From the IMG/VR virus record IMGVR_UViG_3300025141_009410, positions 1 to 27,633 of that record: a stretch of 27,633 nt of DNA; one strand, 5' to 3'. How positions within the stretch are numbered: position 1 is the first letter of the stretch; each line of letters begins with the position of its first letter. The notes beneath the pieces were generated by a model that saw only the letters and a program-made list of their open reading frames with translations, searched no databases and was not told the DNA's origin. Positions 18,221 to 25,810 of the stretch are shown here, in pieces. The position numbers were made by a program, and so were the translations under genes. The stretch comes from a virus.

Positions 18221-19492
18221 TTATGCCAATGCAATTGTGGCGTTGAAGCCAGGTGCAGTGCAAAGCAGGTTACCGTAGTAGCCCCAGCGGTACTCTACGC
18301 CATCTTCGTTAGCTTGTCGGATTCCCTTCAAGCCATCGAAGTCGAGGAGACGAGGAGCTGCCCCAAGGGTCTTGAGCTTCCACGTATCCAGCTGGAGCAT
18401 GTAACACCGCCCTTGTGGACAGTTATGATCTGCATAAAGATCCAGCATTCCCGTTGGCGCAGCAAGCGACAATGAAGAGAAGCCAAAAGTTGCAGCAGAA
18501 TCATTTGAATCATAACGACGACGGTGCGGAGAGGCCCCAGAAGTGGCAGTCACCGTACCCTCAAGGTCTTTGGCCAACGAAGCCCAGTCAAGTGGGTTCA
18601 TGAACACCGCATCAGGACGACCACCCTCACGGGCAACCTGAACAGCACCATCAATCAGAGATTCGCGCATAGTACTGAACGCTCCCGCCAGACGCTGACC
18701 GCCGAGGCGGGTTGCATCAACTGAACGGTCAACGCCGAAAAACGCTGCCGCGCCAGGAGTGGCAGCAGGGATCCATGCAGAAAGACCAGACATCTTCTGT
18801 GCGGTGGAGCCATCCTGAGCATCACCCTCACAGTAGAGGACCAAGTCATCAGTGATTGTTCCCCACACTGTCTGCATTGCTGTTGCAATAGTAAACGTTC
18901 CGGCAGAACGATTAACCGTAAGAACCTCAACAGCAGCGCCGTTATTGGCCAAAGCAGTACCGTCGGCGGCACCTGACAAACTGGCAACAATACGCATTCC
19001 AACTTCAAAGTTCACAATGTCAGATGCCGTCTGAAGGGTAACGGTTGTTCCCGTTGCAGAGGTATCTTCATCAAGAACACCGATTGAGCCAGTGCCGCCT
19101 CGGTAAATATCTCGACCCATCGCACGCGCAAGCGCATGAAGAGCTGAGTCAGTTTTAGACTTAGCAACGTCAAGCAGAGAGCCCTCGCTACCATCAGCAG
19201 CAAGAAGCGTCTCGTTATCAACGCTGACTACCGCATAGTCCTTAACTCGAGTGACTACGAAGTCACTGAGCTTAGTGCCGTTGCGGTTGTTTTGCGCAGT
19301 TTGGAATGTCGCACTGCGGCCGTTAGTGAGACCATACTCAACCGCATAGGTTGCGTTTCGCCCAGGAAAGCTAGTTTCCTTAGGGATCATCGCAAGCAAT
19401 GGGTTGTTCTGGTAGACCATATTTTCGACCTTCTTATACGGGTACATGTGCTTCATGGCCGCGTCGAAGTTCGTTAAGTTAAAAGAAGCCAT
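18221..19492 (-). CDS. Major capsid protein (HK97-fold type)
   Basis: 423 residues. N-terminus (MYPYKKVENMVYQNNPLLAM, then IPKETSFPGRNATYAVEYG) fits the N-arm and E-loop of HK97-fold capsids; a spine-helix-like segment lies near 105-130; the C-terminal part (KLKTLGAAPRLLDFDGLKGI, then YRWGYYGNLLCTAPG) resembles the end of phage coat proteins. Residues about 148-223 are a beta-rich insertion (TTVTLQTASDIVNFEVGMRI, AVEVLTVNRSAGTFTIA) that could form a surface domain. The best ribosome binding site of the window (AGGAGGAAG) precedes its ATG, as expected for the most abundant virion protein. Directly preceded by the scaffold gene and followed by the candidate decoration gene. Confidence 0.85.
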   Translation of the reverse strand: MASFNLTNFDAAMKHMYPYKKVENMVYQNNPLLAMIPKETSFPGRNATYAVEYGLTNGRSATFQTAQNNRNGTKLSDFVVTRVKDYAVVSVDNETLLAADGSEGSLLDVAKSKTDSALHALARAMGRDIYRGGTGSIGVLDEDTSATGTTVTLQTASDIVNFEVGMRIVASLSGAADGTALANNGAAVEVLTVNRSAGTFTIATAMQTVWGTITDDLVLYCEGDAQDGSTAQKMSGLSAWIPAATPGAAAFFGVDRSVDATRLGGQRLAGAFSTMRESLIDGAVQVAREGGRPDAVFMNPLDWASLAKDLEGTVTATSGASPHRRRYDSNDSAATFGFSSLSLAAPTGMLDLYADHNCPQGRCYMLQLDTWKLKTLGAAPRLLDFDGLKGIRQANEDGVEYRWGYYGNLLCTAPGFNATIALA

Positions 19493-19506
19493 CGCTTCCT
19501 CCTAAA

Positions 19507-20370
19507 TTACGTAAAGAGTTTTCCCTTATACATCTCCCGAATTTCTTCATACGAGAGATTTTCTGCATCTTTTCGCGTGGGCTGCTGCTGCCACGCTGAG
19601 GACATTGTTGCGCTTCGTCCTCGATTTCCTGCACCTGCTCCAGGGTTATACTGTCTAAACTTCTGAGCCGCTGACTCTGAAGAATAGAACTCCTCTTCAC
19701 GCTTACGGAGGCCGTCTTCAATCTTACTGAATGCTTCTTCTATAGTGATATTCTCACCAGTTTTTCGATAATATGCAACCATTCCTTGCACAACGTCCTG
19801 AGCTGAGCACGCATCTTTGACCAACTGGTACTGCTCGCTACCCGTTGCAAAGTCCTCAACCTCTGTGATCAGGGTGCCAAAAGCCGCCTTTGAGCGGCTA
19901 TCTTCCGCATGCTGACGCGCTGCGGCATCTCTCCTGCCAAGCTCAGCTTTGAGTTCATCGAGCTCTTTCTGGGTCTTGCCCACTTGCTGCTCGACGGGGA
20001 CTTGGTCGCCGTAAATCTGCCGCTGGGTCCACTTCTGGTAATATTCCGCAGGGTCGATTCCCTGGGAGCGAAGGAACTCTTCTGGGTTCTCTTCTAGTTT
20101 TTGACGAGCTTCACGGAGCTGGCCGAGCTGCTGCTCCTTCTGGGAAAGGTGCTGCTCACGCTGCTTCATTTGGATCTCTTTAGACCGCAGCTCTTTATCC
20201 CGCCGGAGGTTCGCTAAGAACTCCTTGCTCTTTGGTGGCGGGCCCGGCTCTTTTGGCGCTCCAGCCTGAATCGGCGAAGCTTCTTCCGAGAAAATATTGA
20301 ACGACTCTGGCTCGGAGGGCTGTTCCTCACTTGGTGTTGCTGGTGCTTCTGGTGCTGATTCTTCAGTCAT
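19507..20370 (-). CDS. Capsid scaffolding protein
   Basis: 287 residues, highly charged. Residues 1-50 are acidic and Pro-rich (APEAPATPSEEQPSEPESF), followed by long coiled-coil helices at about 55-105 (EIQMKQREQHLSQKEQQLGQ) and 130-160, and a basic/Gln-rich C-terminus. This composition and its position between portal and major capsid genes is standard for scaffolding proteins, which template procapsid assembly and then leave. Start ATG with AGGAGCAG upstream, which overlaps the portal stop codon. Confidence 0.85.
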   Translation of the reverse strand: MTEESAPEAPATPSEEQPSEPESFNIFSEEASPIQAGAPKEPGPPPKSKEFLANLRRDKELRSKEIQMKQREQHLSQKEQQLGQLREARQKLEENPEEFLRSQGIDPAEYYQKWTQRQIYGDQVPVEQQVGKTQKELDELKAELGRRDAAARQHAEDSRSKAAFGTLITEVEDFATGSEQYQLVKDACSAQDVVQGMVAYYRKTGENITIEEAFSKIEDGLRKREEEFYSSESAAQKFRQYNPGAGAGNRGRSATMSSAWQQQPTRKDAENLSYEEIREMYKGKLFT

Positions 20371-20380
20371 TTAGCTGCTC

Positions 20381-22327
20381 CTAAATAGGTAGATTTCCCA
20401 TGCCCGGCGGTAAGCCAGGGGGGAGACCTCCAGCCCCAGGAGGACCGGCCGGGGGAAGCGGCAGACCACCGCCCGGAGCTGGAGGCATTGCGAGACCAGG
20501 AGGTAGGCCCGGAGGAGGTCCGGGAGGAAGTCCTGGCGGCATACCCATACCAGGTTGCGCGCCCGGCATAGGCGGCGCCCCCATTGGCGGCGGGGGCTTC
20601 GTTGCTCCAAGCAAGCTATCAGCTTGGGAAATCCAACGACGCAATAACTCTCGGCGTTCTTCTGGAACGTCTTCGAGAATCGCAAGGTTATAGGCTGCCT
20701 GAACTCGTTTGATGCCGAGCTCTAGGTTCATGTAGGGCTCGGGTCCGATGTACTCACCCTCTTCTACCATCTTTTCAACAGCCATATCGATTACATCTAT
20801 GTGAGCATTCTTGATTCTATTGGCTCGTTCGATGTCTGGGAAGTCGAGCAACTGGTGCGCCTCTTCCTTGGAGAACATCCCGTTGAGCATCATCTCATTT
20901 ACCGAGGCCAGCTTGGCCGCCGGCGTCTGAGGCAATGAGCCGACAGGCTTAACCTGAATAACATACTCGTCGTGGTCTAGATTAATCTCCGACCACTTCA
21001 CAATCTCTAGGCCTGTCTTCCGGTCGAAACTCTTAGAGGTGAAGCTGCCATCTCCGCTGGAAACATCCCTCACCAGCTCGATGATTTGTTCGGAGATATC
21101 AAGGAAGAGCTGCTCATAAGCCTGACCCACGACCATGAATCTCTCAGACTCGATGTCCGAGAACTCTCTGAGGGCTCGACCTGACTCTAGGCCAACTGGC
21201 TTTTTGCTCTGCGCTGCAAGCTGGGAGATGCCCGTCATCTCGTAGGCCCGCTCAACCAGTCGGTCTAGGTGGGAGAACATCTCACCTGATACAGCTCTAG
21301 GGACAAAGAACTGTGGTGGCGTTCCTCGATACTTCATCACTCCCCACACTCGGTTATTCATGTGGGCTTGGACAATCTTAGAGGAATCCTCGATGAAGAC
21401 TTTGGGAGTAGCCAGGTGCATCTGCTCTTGGATTCTCGCCAGGAGCTTGTTGATCTCAACCTGGATTCCCTTCACCTCTTTGCTCAGGCCATTGCCCCAG
21501 AAGGACATTGGGTTCTCAGTCCATCGCATGAAGGCAAACGGGAAGTATCCTTTTTCCCAGGGCTCATCGAGCAGGGTGATTGAGTCGATACAGATAATAT
21601 GTCGGCCATCGGTGGCGTCTGGGCCGGACGGCAGGTGCCATGCTTCGTGACACTGGATCATGTCACTCTTGCGCGCATCCTCTTCACTGTACTCGTTCTC
21701 TTCAATGGCGGCAGCTTCAACAATCGAATTACGGTGCTCGGGAAACATCTCAGCTAGAACGTGTCTAGATAGTCGCTTTGTCTGGAACAACTGGCGCGGG
21801 CTGTTTCCATTCTCCACCTCGAGCGGGTCAAGCGTTAGCTCATGCGGGGGAGTTCTCTCGGCCTTAATCTTCCCATACTGCTCGAAGATTTTGACAGCCC
21901 CAGTCCCGTAGATGCAGGAATCGAGGAAAGCTCGCTGAGCTACCTGGTAGATCCGCATGTCATAGAACTGACCCTGGATGAACTTGTTGAAGAGCTGGGC
22001 CTTTCTCTTCTGGGAGAATGAGCCCCCATCTGTCAGGAAACTAACCGCAGGACGGTGTTTTGCAATCTTGGCCGTAGCCGCCTGACAGATGGAGTGAACA
22101 ATATTGAATGTTAGTCTTGGCTGACGCATCAAGGCGTAATTGGTGGACCCCTGGAGGAACCGAGCGTGCGGAGGTGCCCCATTATAGAGACCACCGAATA
22201 CCGCGTTATCAGCGTAGTATGAATCCTGCTCATCTCTGAGCACTGTTACAAACTTACTGATTTGCCGATGAATGTTATCCTCATCAGCAAGCCACCAGAA
22301 GGTATCATCAAATACGCCGTAACTCAT
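20381..22327 (-). CDS. Portal protein
   Basis: 648 residues, between T7 gp8 (536) and P22 gp1 (725). The N-terminal part contains the portal-like stretch RLTFNIVHSICQAATAKIAK followed by HRPAVSFL, a beta-rich wing, and helical stem and crown regions (KPVGLESGRALREFSDIESE, FLDISEQIIELVRD). It would form the dodecameric DNA gate at one capsid vertex, contacting TerL and the adaptor. Residues from about 573 are an unusual Pro/Gly/Met/Leu low-complexity tail. The ATG overlaps the upstream stop as ATGA, and the gene sits in the standard terminase-portal-scaffold-capsid order. Confidence 0.88.
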   Translation of the reverse strand: MSYGVFDDTFWWLADEDNIHRQISKFVTVLRDEQDSYYADNAVFGGLYNGAPPHARFLQGSTNYALMRQPRLTFNIVHSICQAATAKIAKHRPAVSFLTDGGSFSQKRKAQLFNKFIQGQFYDMRIYQVAQRAFLDSCIYGTGAVKIFEQYGKIKAERTPPHELTLDPLEVENGNSPRQLFQTKRLSRHVLAEMFPEHRNSIVEAAAIEENEYSEEDARKSDMIQCHEAWHLPSGPDATDGRHIICIDSITLLDEPWEKGYFPFAFMRWTENPMSFWGNGLSKEVKGIQVEINKLLARIQEQMHLATPKVFIEDSSKIVQAHMNNRVWGVMKYRGTPPQFFVPRAVSGEMFSHLDRLVERAYEMTGISQLAAQSKKPVGLESGRALREFSDIESERFMVVGQAYEQLFLDISEQIIELVRDVSSGDGSFTSKSFDRKTGLEIVKWSEINLDHDEYVIQVKPVGSLPQTPAAKLASVNEMMLNGMFSKEEAHQLLDFPDIERANRIKNAHIDVIDMAVEKMVEEGEYIGPEPYMNLELGIKRVQAAYNLAILEDVPEERRELLRRWISQADSLLGATKPPPPMGAPPMPGAQPGMGMPPGLPPGPPPGLPPGLAMPPAPGGGLPLPPAGPPGAGGLPPGLPPGMGNLPI

Positions 22328-22617
22328 TCGTTAGCACTCCAGTAGAGGTAATCAGTATCCGTATTACCCAAGTCATCCACGGGCTCATACTCAAGTTTCC
22401 TTTTTGACTCTTTCTCTGGCTTCGGTGCTTCTTCGTCGTACCGATCAAATGAGAAATCCTCGGAGATGGTTTGAGCCATCTGCGGAGGTAGGCCCACTAG
22501 TTCGATCTCAACCTCTGAGTCCTTGTAGTGAGATACTCCATACTCATTGAGCAGCTTCAGAATACTCTTCAGCTTCTTAGTGCTAGGTGCAGATTCATTC
22601 CTGCGCGCTTCACTCAT
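22324..22617 (-). CDS. Small unknown protein between terminase and portal
   Basis: 97 residues: a basic N-terminus with a short helix (TKKLKSILKLLNEYGVSHYK), a beta-like EVEIELVGLPP segment, then an acidic disordered tail. AGGAGGAAG precedes its ATG, overlapping the TerL stop, and its TGA overlaps the portal ATG (ATGA). The tight coupling to portal suggests a role in head assembly or packaging, but I cannot name the family. Confidence 0.7.
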   Translation of the reverse strand: MSEARRNESAPSTKKLKSILKLLNEYGVSHYKDSEVEIELVGLPPQMAQTISEDFSFDRYDEEAPKPEKESKRKLEYEPVDDLGNTDTDYLYWSANE

Positions 22618-22628
22618 TATGCTTCCTC

Positions 22629-24152
22629 CTAGTTGGCCCAGAGCTCAGTATCCTGATACCCTTCGCCCCATAGTTCTTTATCGTACTGATTTGTATCCTG
22701 TTCCTCAAGCAATCTCTGCTCGATCTTGTCCTCAAGCTGCTTGAAGTATGCATCACTCCCGTATTCAGGGGGCTTTTTAGCCTCCTCAAAGAAGAAATGC
22801 TTGCTCTCCATCCACGCATAGAGGGCAGCATCCGAGAGGTGGTTGTCATATCTGCGGTCTTCGGCGGTCTTTGACTTGTTGTATTGGAGTTTATCCCACT
22901 CTTTGAGCAGCTCCATGCCCGGTTTTACCCGGATAAGGGCCGAAGCCAGGTCAGAGTTCATGAGTTTAATCATGCCGACCTTGTCTCCAGTCTTTTTGGC
23001 AGCTTTGAGGGGAAGGCCAGAGCGCTGTTTGAAGGATTCGAGAAGCATTTTGGAGCTACCGCCACCAGTATCCATAACGATTGAGGTGAAGTTGTAGTCA
23101 TTCATGAAGCGTTTAATCTTCTCTTCAACCTCCGAGATGAGCATCTTGGTCTCTTTGTATTCATCTACGATGTAAAGGTAGGGTGATTCAGGGCACCATC
23201 CGACAACCACAAAGGCGGTAGCATCGTGATACCCAAGGTCGATACCCATGACGTATTCCCACTCATTACTGTCGGGGGTTTCATGAAGCAGGTTGTGCTC
23301 ACCGTAGGAATAGACGATGTCTTGGTCGTCGCGGACCCAGAGGCCAAGGTATTCTCGTTTGAAGGATGGATCTCCTGGTCGGAGGATCCCATTCTTAATA
23401 TCTTCCTCGATAGCGCGGACTGCATGTCGCATGTACGGGTTATCTTTCACTGTCCACCGGTGAACTGAGAAACTATACTTCTCCTTCTCGGTGATATCGA
23501 AAAAGAACCCGGTACAGGCACTGTTAGGCGTGGAGATCATGACCAATGAGCCGTCCTTATCCAGAAGGGCTGGGGTCAATACTTCGTTCACGAGCTCCTG
23601 CAAATCAATATTGAAGAAGGCAGCCTCATCGAGGACGGCCAGGGAGAAGGCTGCACCACGTAGCTTATCCACATCCGAGGCATCATTGGCCCCAGTGAAT
23701 ATGATCTGAGAGTTATTCGTAAAAGTGGCTATGAGGTCAGCATTGTTGAACTTAATCCCCAGGCGATACTTCTGGTTCAACTCTTTCAGTGAGGTCCAAA
23801 GGATACGCTTAGCTGCTTCCCTCGTTCTGGCAATGTAGACGCAGAGGGTGCTTTCGTTATCGAGACACTCTTTGACGAGGTAACGCCCTGCGGCAAAGCT
23901 CTTTCCGCTTCGTCGACTACAGATAGCTGCTTTTCGGCGACTAGGGTCTTTGACGAACTCGACTTGCTCCTTGAAGAGCGCTTTCTCAATGTTGAGCACA
24001 TGACTTCGCTTCCTTTGTCTTCTTTGGGCCTCATTGGGCCCCGTGGACTTCTGGCCAAGACGAACAGCGAGCGCCTCGAGCACTTCTCGGCTCGTAAGAG
24101 TCACAGAGGGCAGGGCCTCACTCTTCTTACTGGAGGACACTATTTTCTCCAT
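22629..24152 (-). CDS. terL: Terminase large subunit
   Basis: 507 residues from ATG 24152 (a TTG one codon earlier is less likely; GGAAG lies seven bases before the ATG). ATPase: Walker A CSRRSGKS at about 79-86, Walker B LAVLDEAAF at about 172-180, coupling motif VMISTPN at about 205-211. Nuclease (RNase H-like fold): GIDLGYHDA with D306, VMDTGGG with D362, and NHLSDAA with D442 supply the metal-binding acids (numbered from the TTG). It pumps DNA through the portal into the procapsid and cuts the concatemer. It overlaps the end of the GNAT-like gene by 26 bases. All key residues appear intact. Confidence 0.93.
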   Translation of the reverse strand: MEKIVSSSKKSEALPSVTLTSREVLEALAVRLGQKSTGPNEAQRRQRKRSHVLNIEKALFKEQVEFVKDPSRRKAAICSRRSGKSFAAGRYLVKECLDNESTLCVYIARTREAAKRILWTSLKELNQKYRLGIKFNNADLIATFTNNSQIIFTGANDASDVDKLRGAAFSLAVLDEAAFFNIDLQELVNEVLTPALLDKDGSLVMISTPNSACTGFFFDITEKEKYSFSVHRWTVKDNPYMRHAVRAIEEDIKNGILRPGDPSFKREYLGLWVRDDQDIVYSYGEHNLLHETPDSNEWEYVMGIDLGYHDATAFVVVGWCPESPYLYIVDEYKETKMLISEVEEKIKRFMNDYNFTSIVMDTGGGSSKMLLESFKQRSGLPLKAAKKTGDKVGMIKLMNSDLASALIRVKPGMELLKEWDKLQYNKSKTAEDRRYDNHLSDAALYAWMESKHFFFEEAKKPPEYGSDAYFKQLEDKIEQRLLEEQDTNQYDKELWGEGYQDTELWAN

Positions 24153-24564
24153 CAAGTATCTTCCAGATCACAGTAGGAAGTAGATTCCCCACATAGCGAG
24201 CGTTCCACTTCTCCTTAGCTCCCAGTTTCTGCATATGCCATGACCAGAAGGTACAGAAGATAGCACTGCCCACATCTGGGTATATCTTCCTCAGAAGGTC
24301 ACGAGCTACCCCGTTTTTACGGAAGTTCTTCTTCACAAAGATGAAATGGAGGAGCGGAGTCTCTTCTAGGGTCCCATGGGCCATCCATCCGATGATATGG
24401 TCTGGGTCGTCGTCAGGACACCAGACTTGAATGGCATCTTGACGCACAAGGTCGTCAATGAGGCAGCGGGTCATACCCGTCACTGCTTTAGTCGGGCATT
24501 TTACGGAGTGGAGCCATGAGTGGTAGATGAAATCATGGTCCAGTGGCTTTATCTTGCGAATCAT
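24127..24564 (-). CDS. GNAT-like acetyltransferase-fold protein
   Basis: 145 residues. The pattern HIIGWMAHG (about 56-64), LLHFIFVKKNFRKNGVARDL (about 71-90) and a following helix matches GNAT motif A, where R-x-x-G-x-A contacts the acetyl-CoA pyrophosphate. The typical N-terminal I-R-x-I-K-P-x-D start of GNAT proteins is also present. It overlaps the probable small terminase gene upstream by 32 bases and TerL downstream by 26. GNAT-like proteins next to terminase genes recur in short-tailed phages; their role is unknown, and a packaging-linked or host-modifying activity is inference. Confidence 0.7.
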   Translation of the reverse strand: MIRKIKPLDHDFIYHSWLHSVKCPTKAVTGMTRCLIDDLVRQDAIQVWCPDDDPDHIIGWMAHGTLEETPLLHFIFVKKNFRKNGVARDLLRKIYPDVGSAIFCTFWSWHMQKLGAKEKWNARYVGNLLPTVIWKILDGENSVLQ

Positions 24565-24901
24565 TCTTTGGTTTTTCCCTGAGCACTTTTCTAGCTATCT
24601 TCATCAAATCCTCATTAGTCATTGAACTAATAGCGTCAGATTTGAGCTGTGCTTCTATTTCTAAGAGCTTCTTCATTCCAGCGTAACAGGAGTCGAGCTT
24701 TTGCATCTCTCGGTGGTCGAGCTCCCCTCCCATGTCTATCTTCTGTTTTAAGCCAGAGATCTGACTCTCTGTGATTGAAAACAGGTCATCCCACAACTTG
24801 TGCTTGTCTTTCGACTGGACAACCTTCACCTTCTTGCCCTGTACTGAATACGCTCCAGCACTACGCTTCTTCTGGGACTTTCTCTCTGCTGCTTCTGTCA
24901 T
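24533..24901 (-). CDS. Probable terminase small subunit
   Basis: 122 residues from ATG 24901 (MTEAAERKSQKK); a TTG at 24937 would add 12 residues, and neither start has a clear ribosome binding site. The N-terminus is basic, then mostly helix, including KLWDDLFSITESQISGLKQK and LDHREMQKLDSCYAGMKKLL, and a basic C-terminus. Small size, basic helical character and position as first gene of the packaging module, two genes before TerL, support a small terminase that recognises the packaging site. No diagnostic helix-turn-helix is obvious, so this is a positional call. Confidence 0.55.
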   Translation of the reverse strand: MTEAAERKSQKKRSAGAYSVQGKKVKVVQSKDKHKLWDDLFSITESQISGLKQKIDMGGELDHREMQKLDSCYAGMKKLLEIEAQLKSDAISSMTNEDLMKIARKVLREKPKNDSQDKATGP

Positions 24902-24985
24902 AAGAAAATGGTACGCCAATGATTGCAATGAAGGCAAGGGGTCGCTAACATAGGACTACCCTCACAAGCTACGGAGTAGACGCCA

Positions 24986-25008
24986 GTGACTACGGTCACC
25001 CTTTAGGC
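24986..25008 (+). repeat. UACG-loop hairpin followed by CCTTTAGG
   Basis: GTGAC (24986-24990) and GTCAC (24995-24999) pair around TACG. On the + strand this is a C(UACG)G tetraloop, the very stable UNCG type. CCTTTAGGC follows immediately at 25000. The 11-mer ACCCTTTAGGC here (24998-25008) recurs at 27040-27050, on the other side of the lone rightward gene. Confidence 0.65.
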
Positions 25009-25090
25009 GGACGCGCAACCCTTGTCGCCCTCCGGCCCTAGATGAAAAACCTAGACATTTAGAGCCTACCCAGTTGGATTCCGACAAGGG

Positions 25091-25112
25091 CAACGGAGGT
25101 AGCTTACCGTTG
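25091..25112. repeat. Inverted repeat CAACGG/CCGTTG
   Basis: CAACGG (25091-25096) and CCGTTG (25107-25112) are perfect inverted arms around ten bases, with an inner GGTA/TACC option, so a small stem-loop can form on either strand. Function unknown. Confidence 0.5.
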
Positions 25113-25267
25113 ATGCACAATACAGGTACCCAATCCTGCGGGCTTTCTCTAGGTCAATCCGAGGGGGGGTGCTTTATAAGGGTACTACCTGTGACGCACT
25201 GCACTACACTGAAACTGGCTAAAAATTCATGGAGGGTGTTAGGTTGCCCTGGGGTAAAGTTGAAAGA

Positions 25268-25361
25268 GGGGGGACCCCCCAAGAACTCGGCAGGCTCGTC
25301 GAAGGCTCGAACAAGTTCGACGGTCGATCGAGTACGCTCTCCAATGACCGGGAGTACCCGG
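25268..25361. repeat. Cluster of three compact palindromes
   Basis: Three perfect dyads follow each other: GGGGGG/CCCCCC around one base (25268-25280), TCGAAC/GTTCGA around AA (25307-25320) and CCGGG/CCCGG around AGTA (25348-25361). They lie in non-coding DNA and lack adjacent U-tracts, so they are not standard terminators. Confidence 0.6.
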
Positions 25362-25371
25362 ACATTCTTCA

Positions 25372-25399
25372 TTGAGGGGAAACCCCTCAAACTCCCCGG
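25372..25399 (+). repeat. Hairpin-plus-C-tag element, copy 1
   Basis: A perfect 8-bp stem TTGAGGGG/CCCCTCAA with loop AAA (25372-25390) is followed at once by ACTCCCCGG (25391-25399). The same architecture, a GGGG/CCCC-cored stem and then RCTCCCCG, occurs at 26919 and 26981 beyond the lone rightward gene. Confidence 0.65.
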
Positions 25400-25400
25400 A

Positions 25401-25423
25401 TGAGACCTCAAGCGCCGGTCTCA
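25401..25423. repeat. Inverted repeat TGAGACC/GGTCTCA
   Basis: Seven-base perfect arms (25401-25407 and 25417-25423) surround nine bases. It starts two bases after hairpin copy 1, so together they can fold into two adjacent stem-loops. Confidence 0.6.
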
Positions 25424-25580
25424 AACTCAGGCTGCTCCATCTTCAGATCTAACACATCACTGCATAACCATAGCTACTCGAGTTTCATATCCATGTAACT
25501 GCTTGTTATTGCGTAGTTGGCTTTGCTGACTCTGTGACAAAACGACGGTAGCTACTCACTAAAAAGACGCTTAGACGCGG

Positions 25581-25791
25581 GATGCATAGAGCATCGGTCA
25601 GCATATACGCATCGTTTACAGTCACGACACAATCCAAGCGATTGACACTCATTCGTTTACTATTGTCGTTTTCTCTTGGACGATCGTCAATCCGCTCGAT
25701 ACTACTGTACTCAGTAGATGAGAGAGGGCGCGGGACACACACCGACCCAACAACAGCCCAACTAGGGCGCACAACAAGTCACAATAGTGAC
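25581..25791. promoter_or_regulatory. Four short dyads upstream of lone rightward gene
   Basis: Within about 210 bases there are GATGC-5-GCATC (25581-25595), the uninterrupted palindrome GACGATCGTC (25679-25688), CTACTG-4-CAGTAG (25702-25717) and GTCAC-4-GTGAC (25778-25791). The last ends seven bases before the AGGAG ribosome binding site. Such spacing and size would suit binding sites for dimeric regulators or RNA structures controlling the gene at 25811, but their sequences differ from each other, so one common operator is not shown. Confidence 0.4.
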
Positions 25792-25797
25792 GCACAT

Positions 25798-25802
25798 AGG
25801 AG
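25798..25802 (+). promoter_or_regulatory. Ribosome binding site fixing the start at 25811
   Basis: AGGAG is followed by eight bases and ATG 25811. This makes the ATG the likely start, rather than the in-frame GTG at 25787, which lies upstream of the site and inside the GTCAC/GTGAC dyad. Confidence 0.75.
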
Positions 25803-25810
25803 CCAATCAC

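Larger units (their letters stand above)
24938..25810. other. Non-coding divergent region rich in inverted repeats
   Basis: About 870 bases between the leftward packaging genes and the rightward lone gene with no convincing gene on either strand. It must contain the promoters for both directions, although I cannot place a full consensus promoter. It holds at least eleven short inverted repeats, a 9-bp direct repeat TAGCTACTC (25471 and 25549), a second 9-bp repeat GTGACGCAC (25191 and 25787), and three CACTR pentamers in tandem (25197-25211). Confidence 0.7.

Noticed and set aside
25300-25340. TTCGA/GTTCGA stretch resembling a tRNA T-loop
   Set aside because: No 5-bp T-stem, anticodon arm or acceptor stem can be built around it; it is part of a simple palindrome.
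25074-25403. 109-codon + strand frame, and an 85-codon minus-strand frame, in the divergent non-coding region
   Set aside because: No ribosome binding sites, products look like random translation, and the DNA is full of inverted repeats that better explain its constraint.
25440-25446. Hammerhead-like CTGAAGA on the minus strand
   Set aside because: No GAAA core or third stem at a suitable distance.
25642-25670. Perfect -35 box TTGACA upstream of the lone gene
   Set aside because: No acceptable -10 box at 15-18 bases spacing, so I could not call a promoter.
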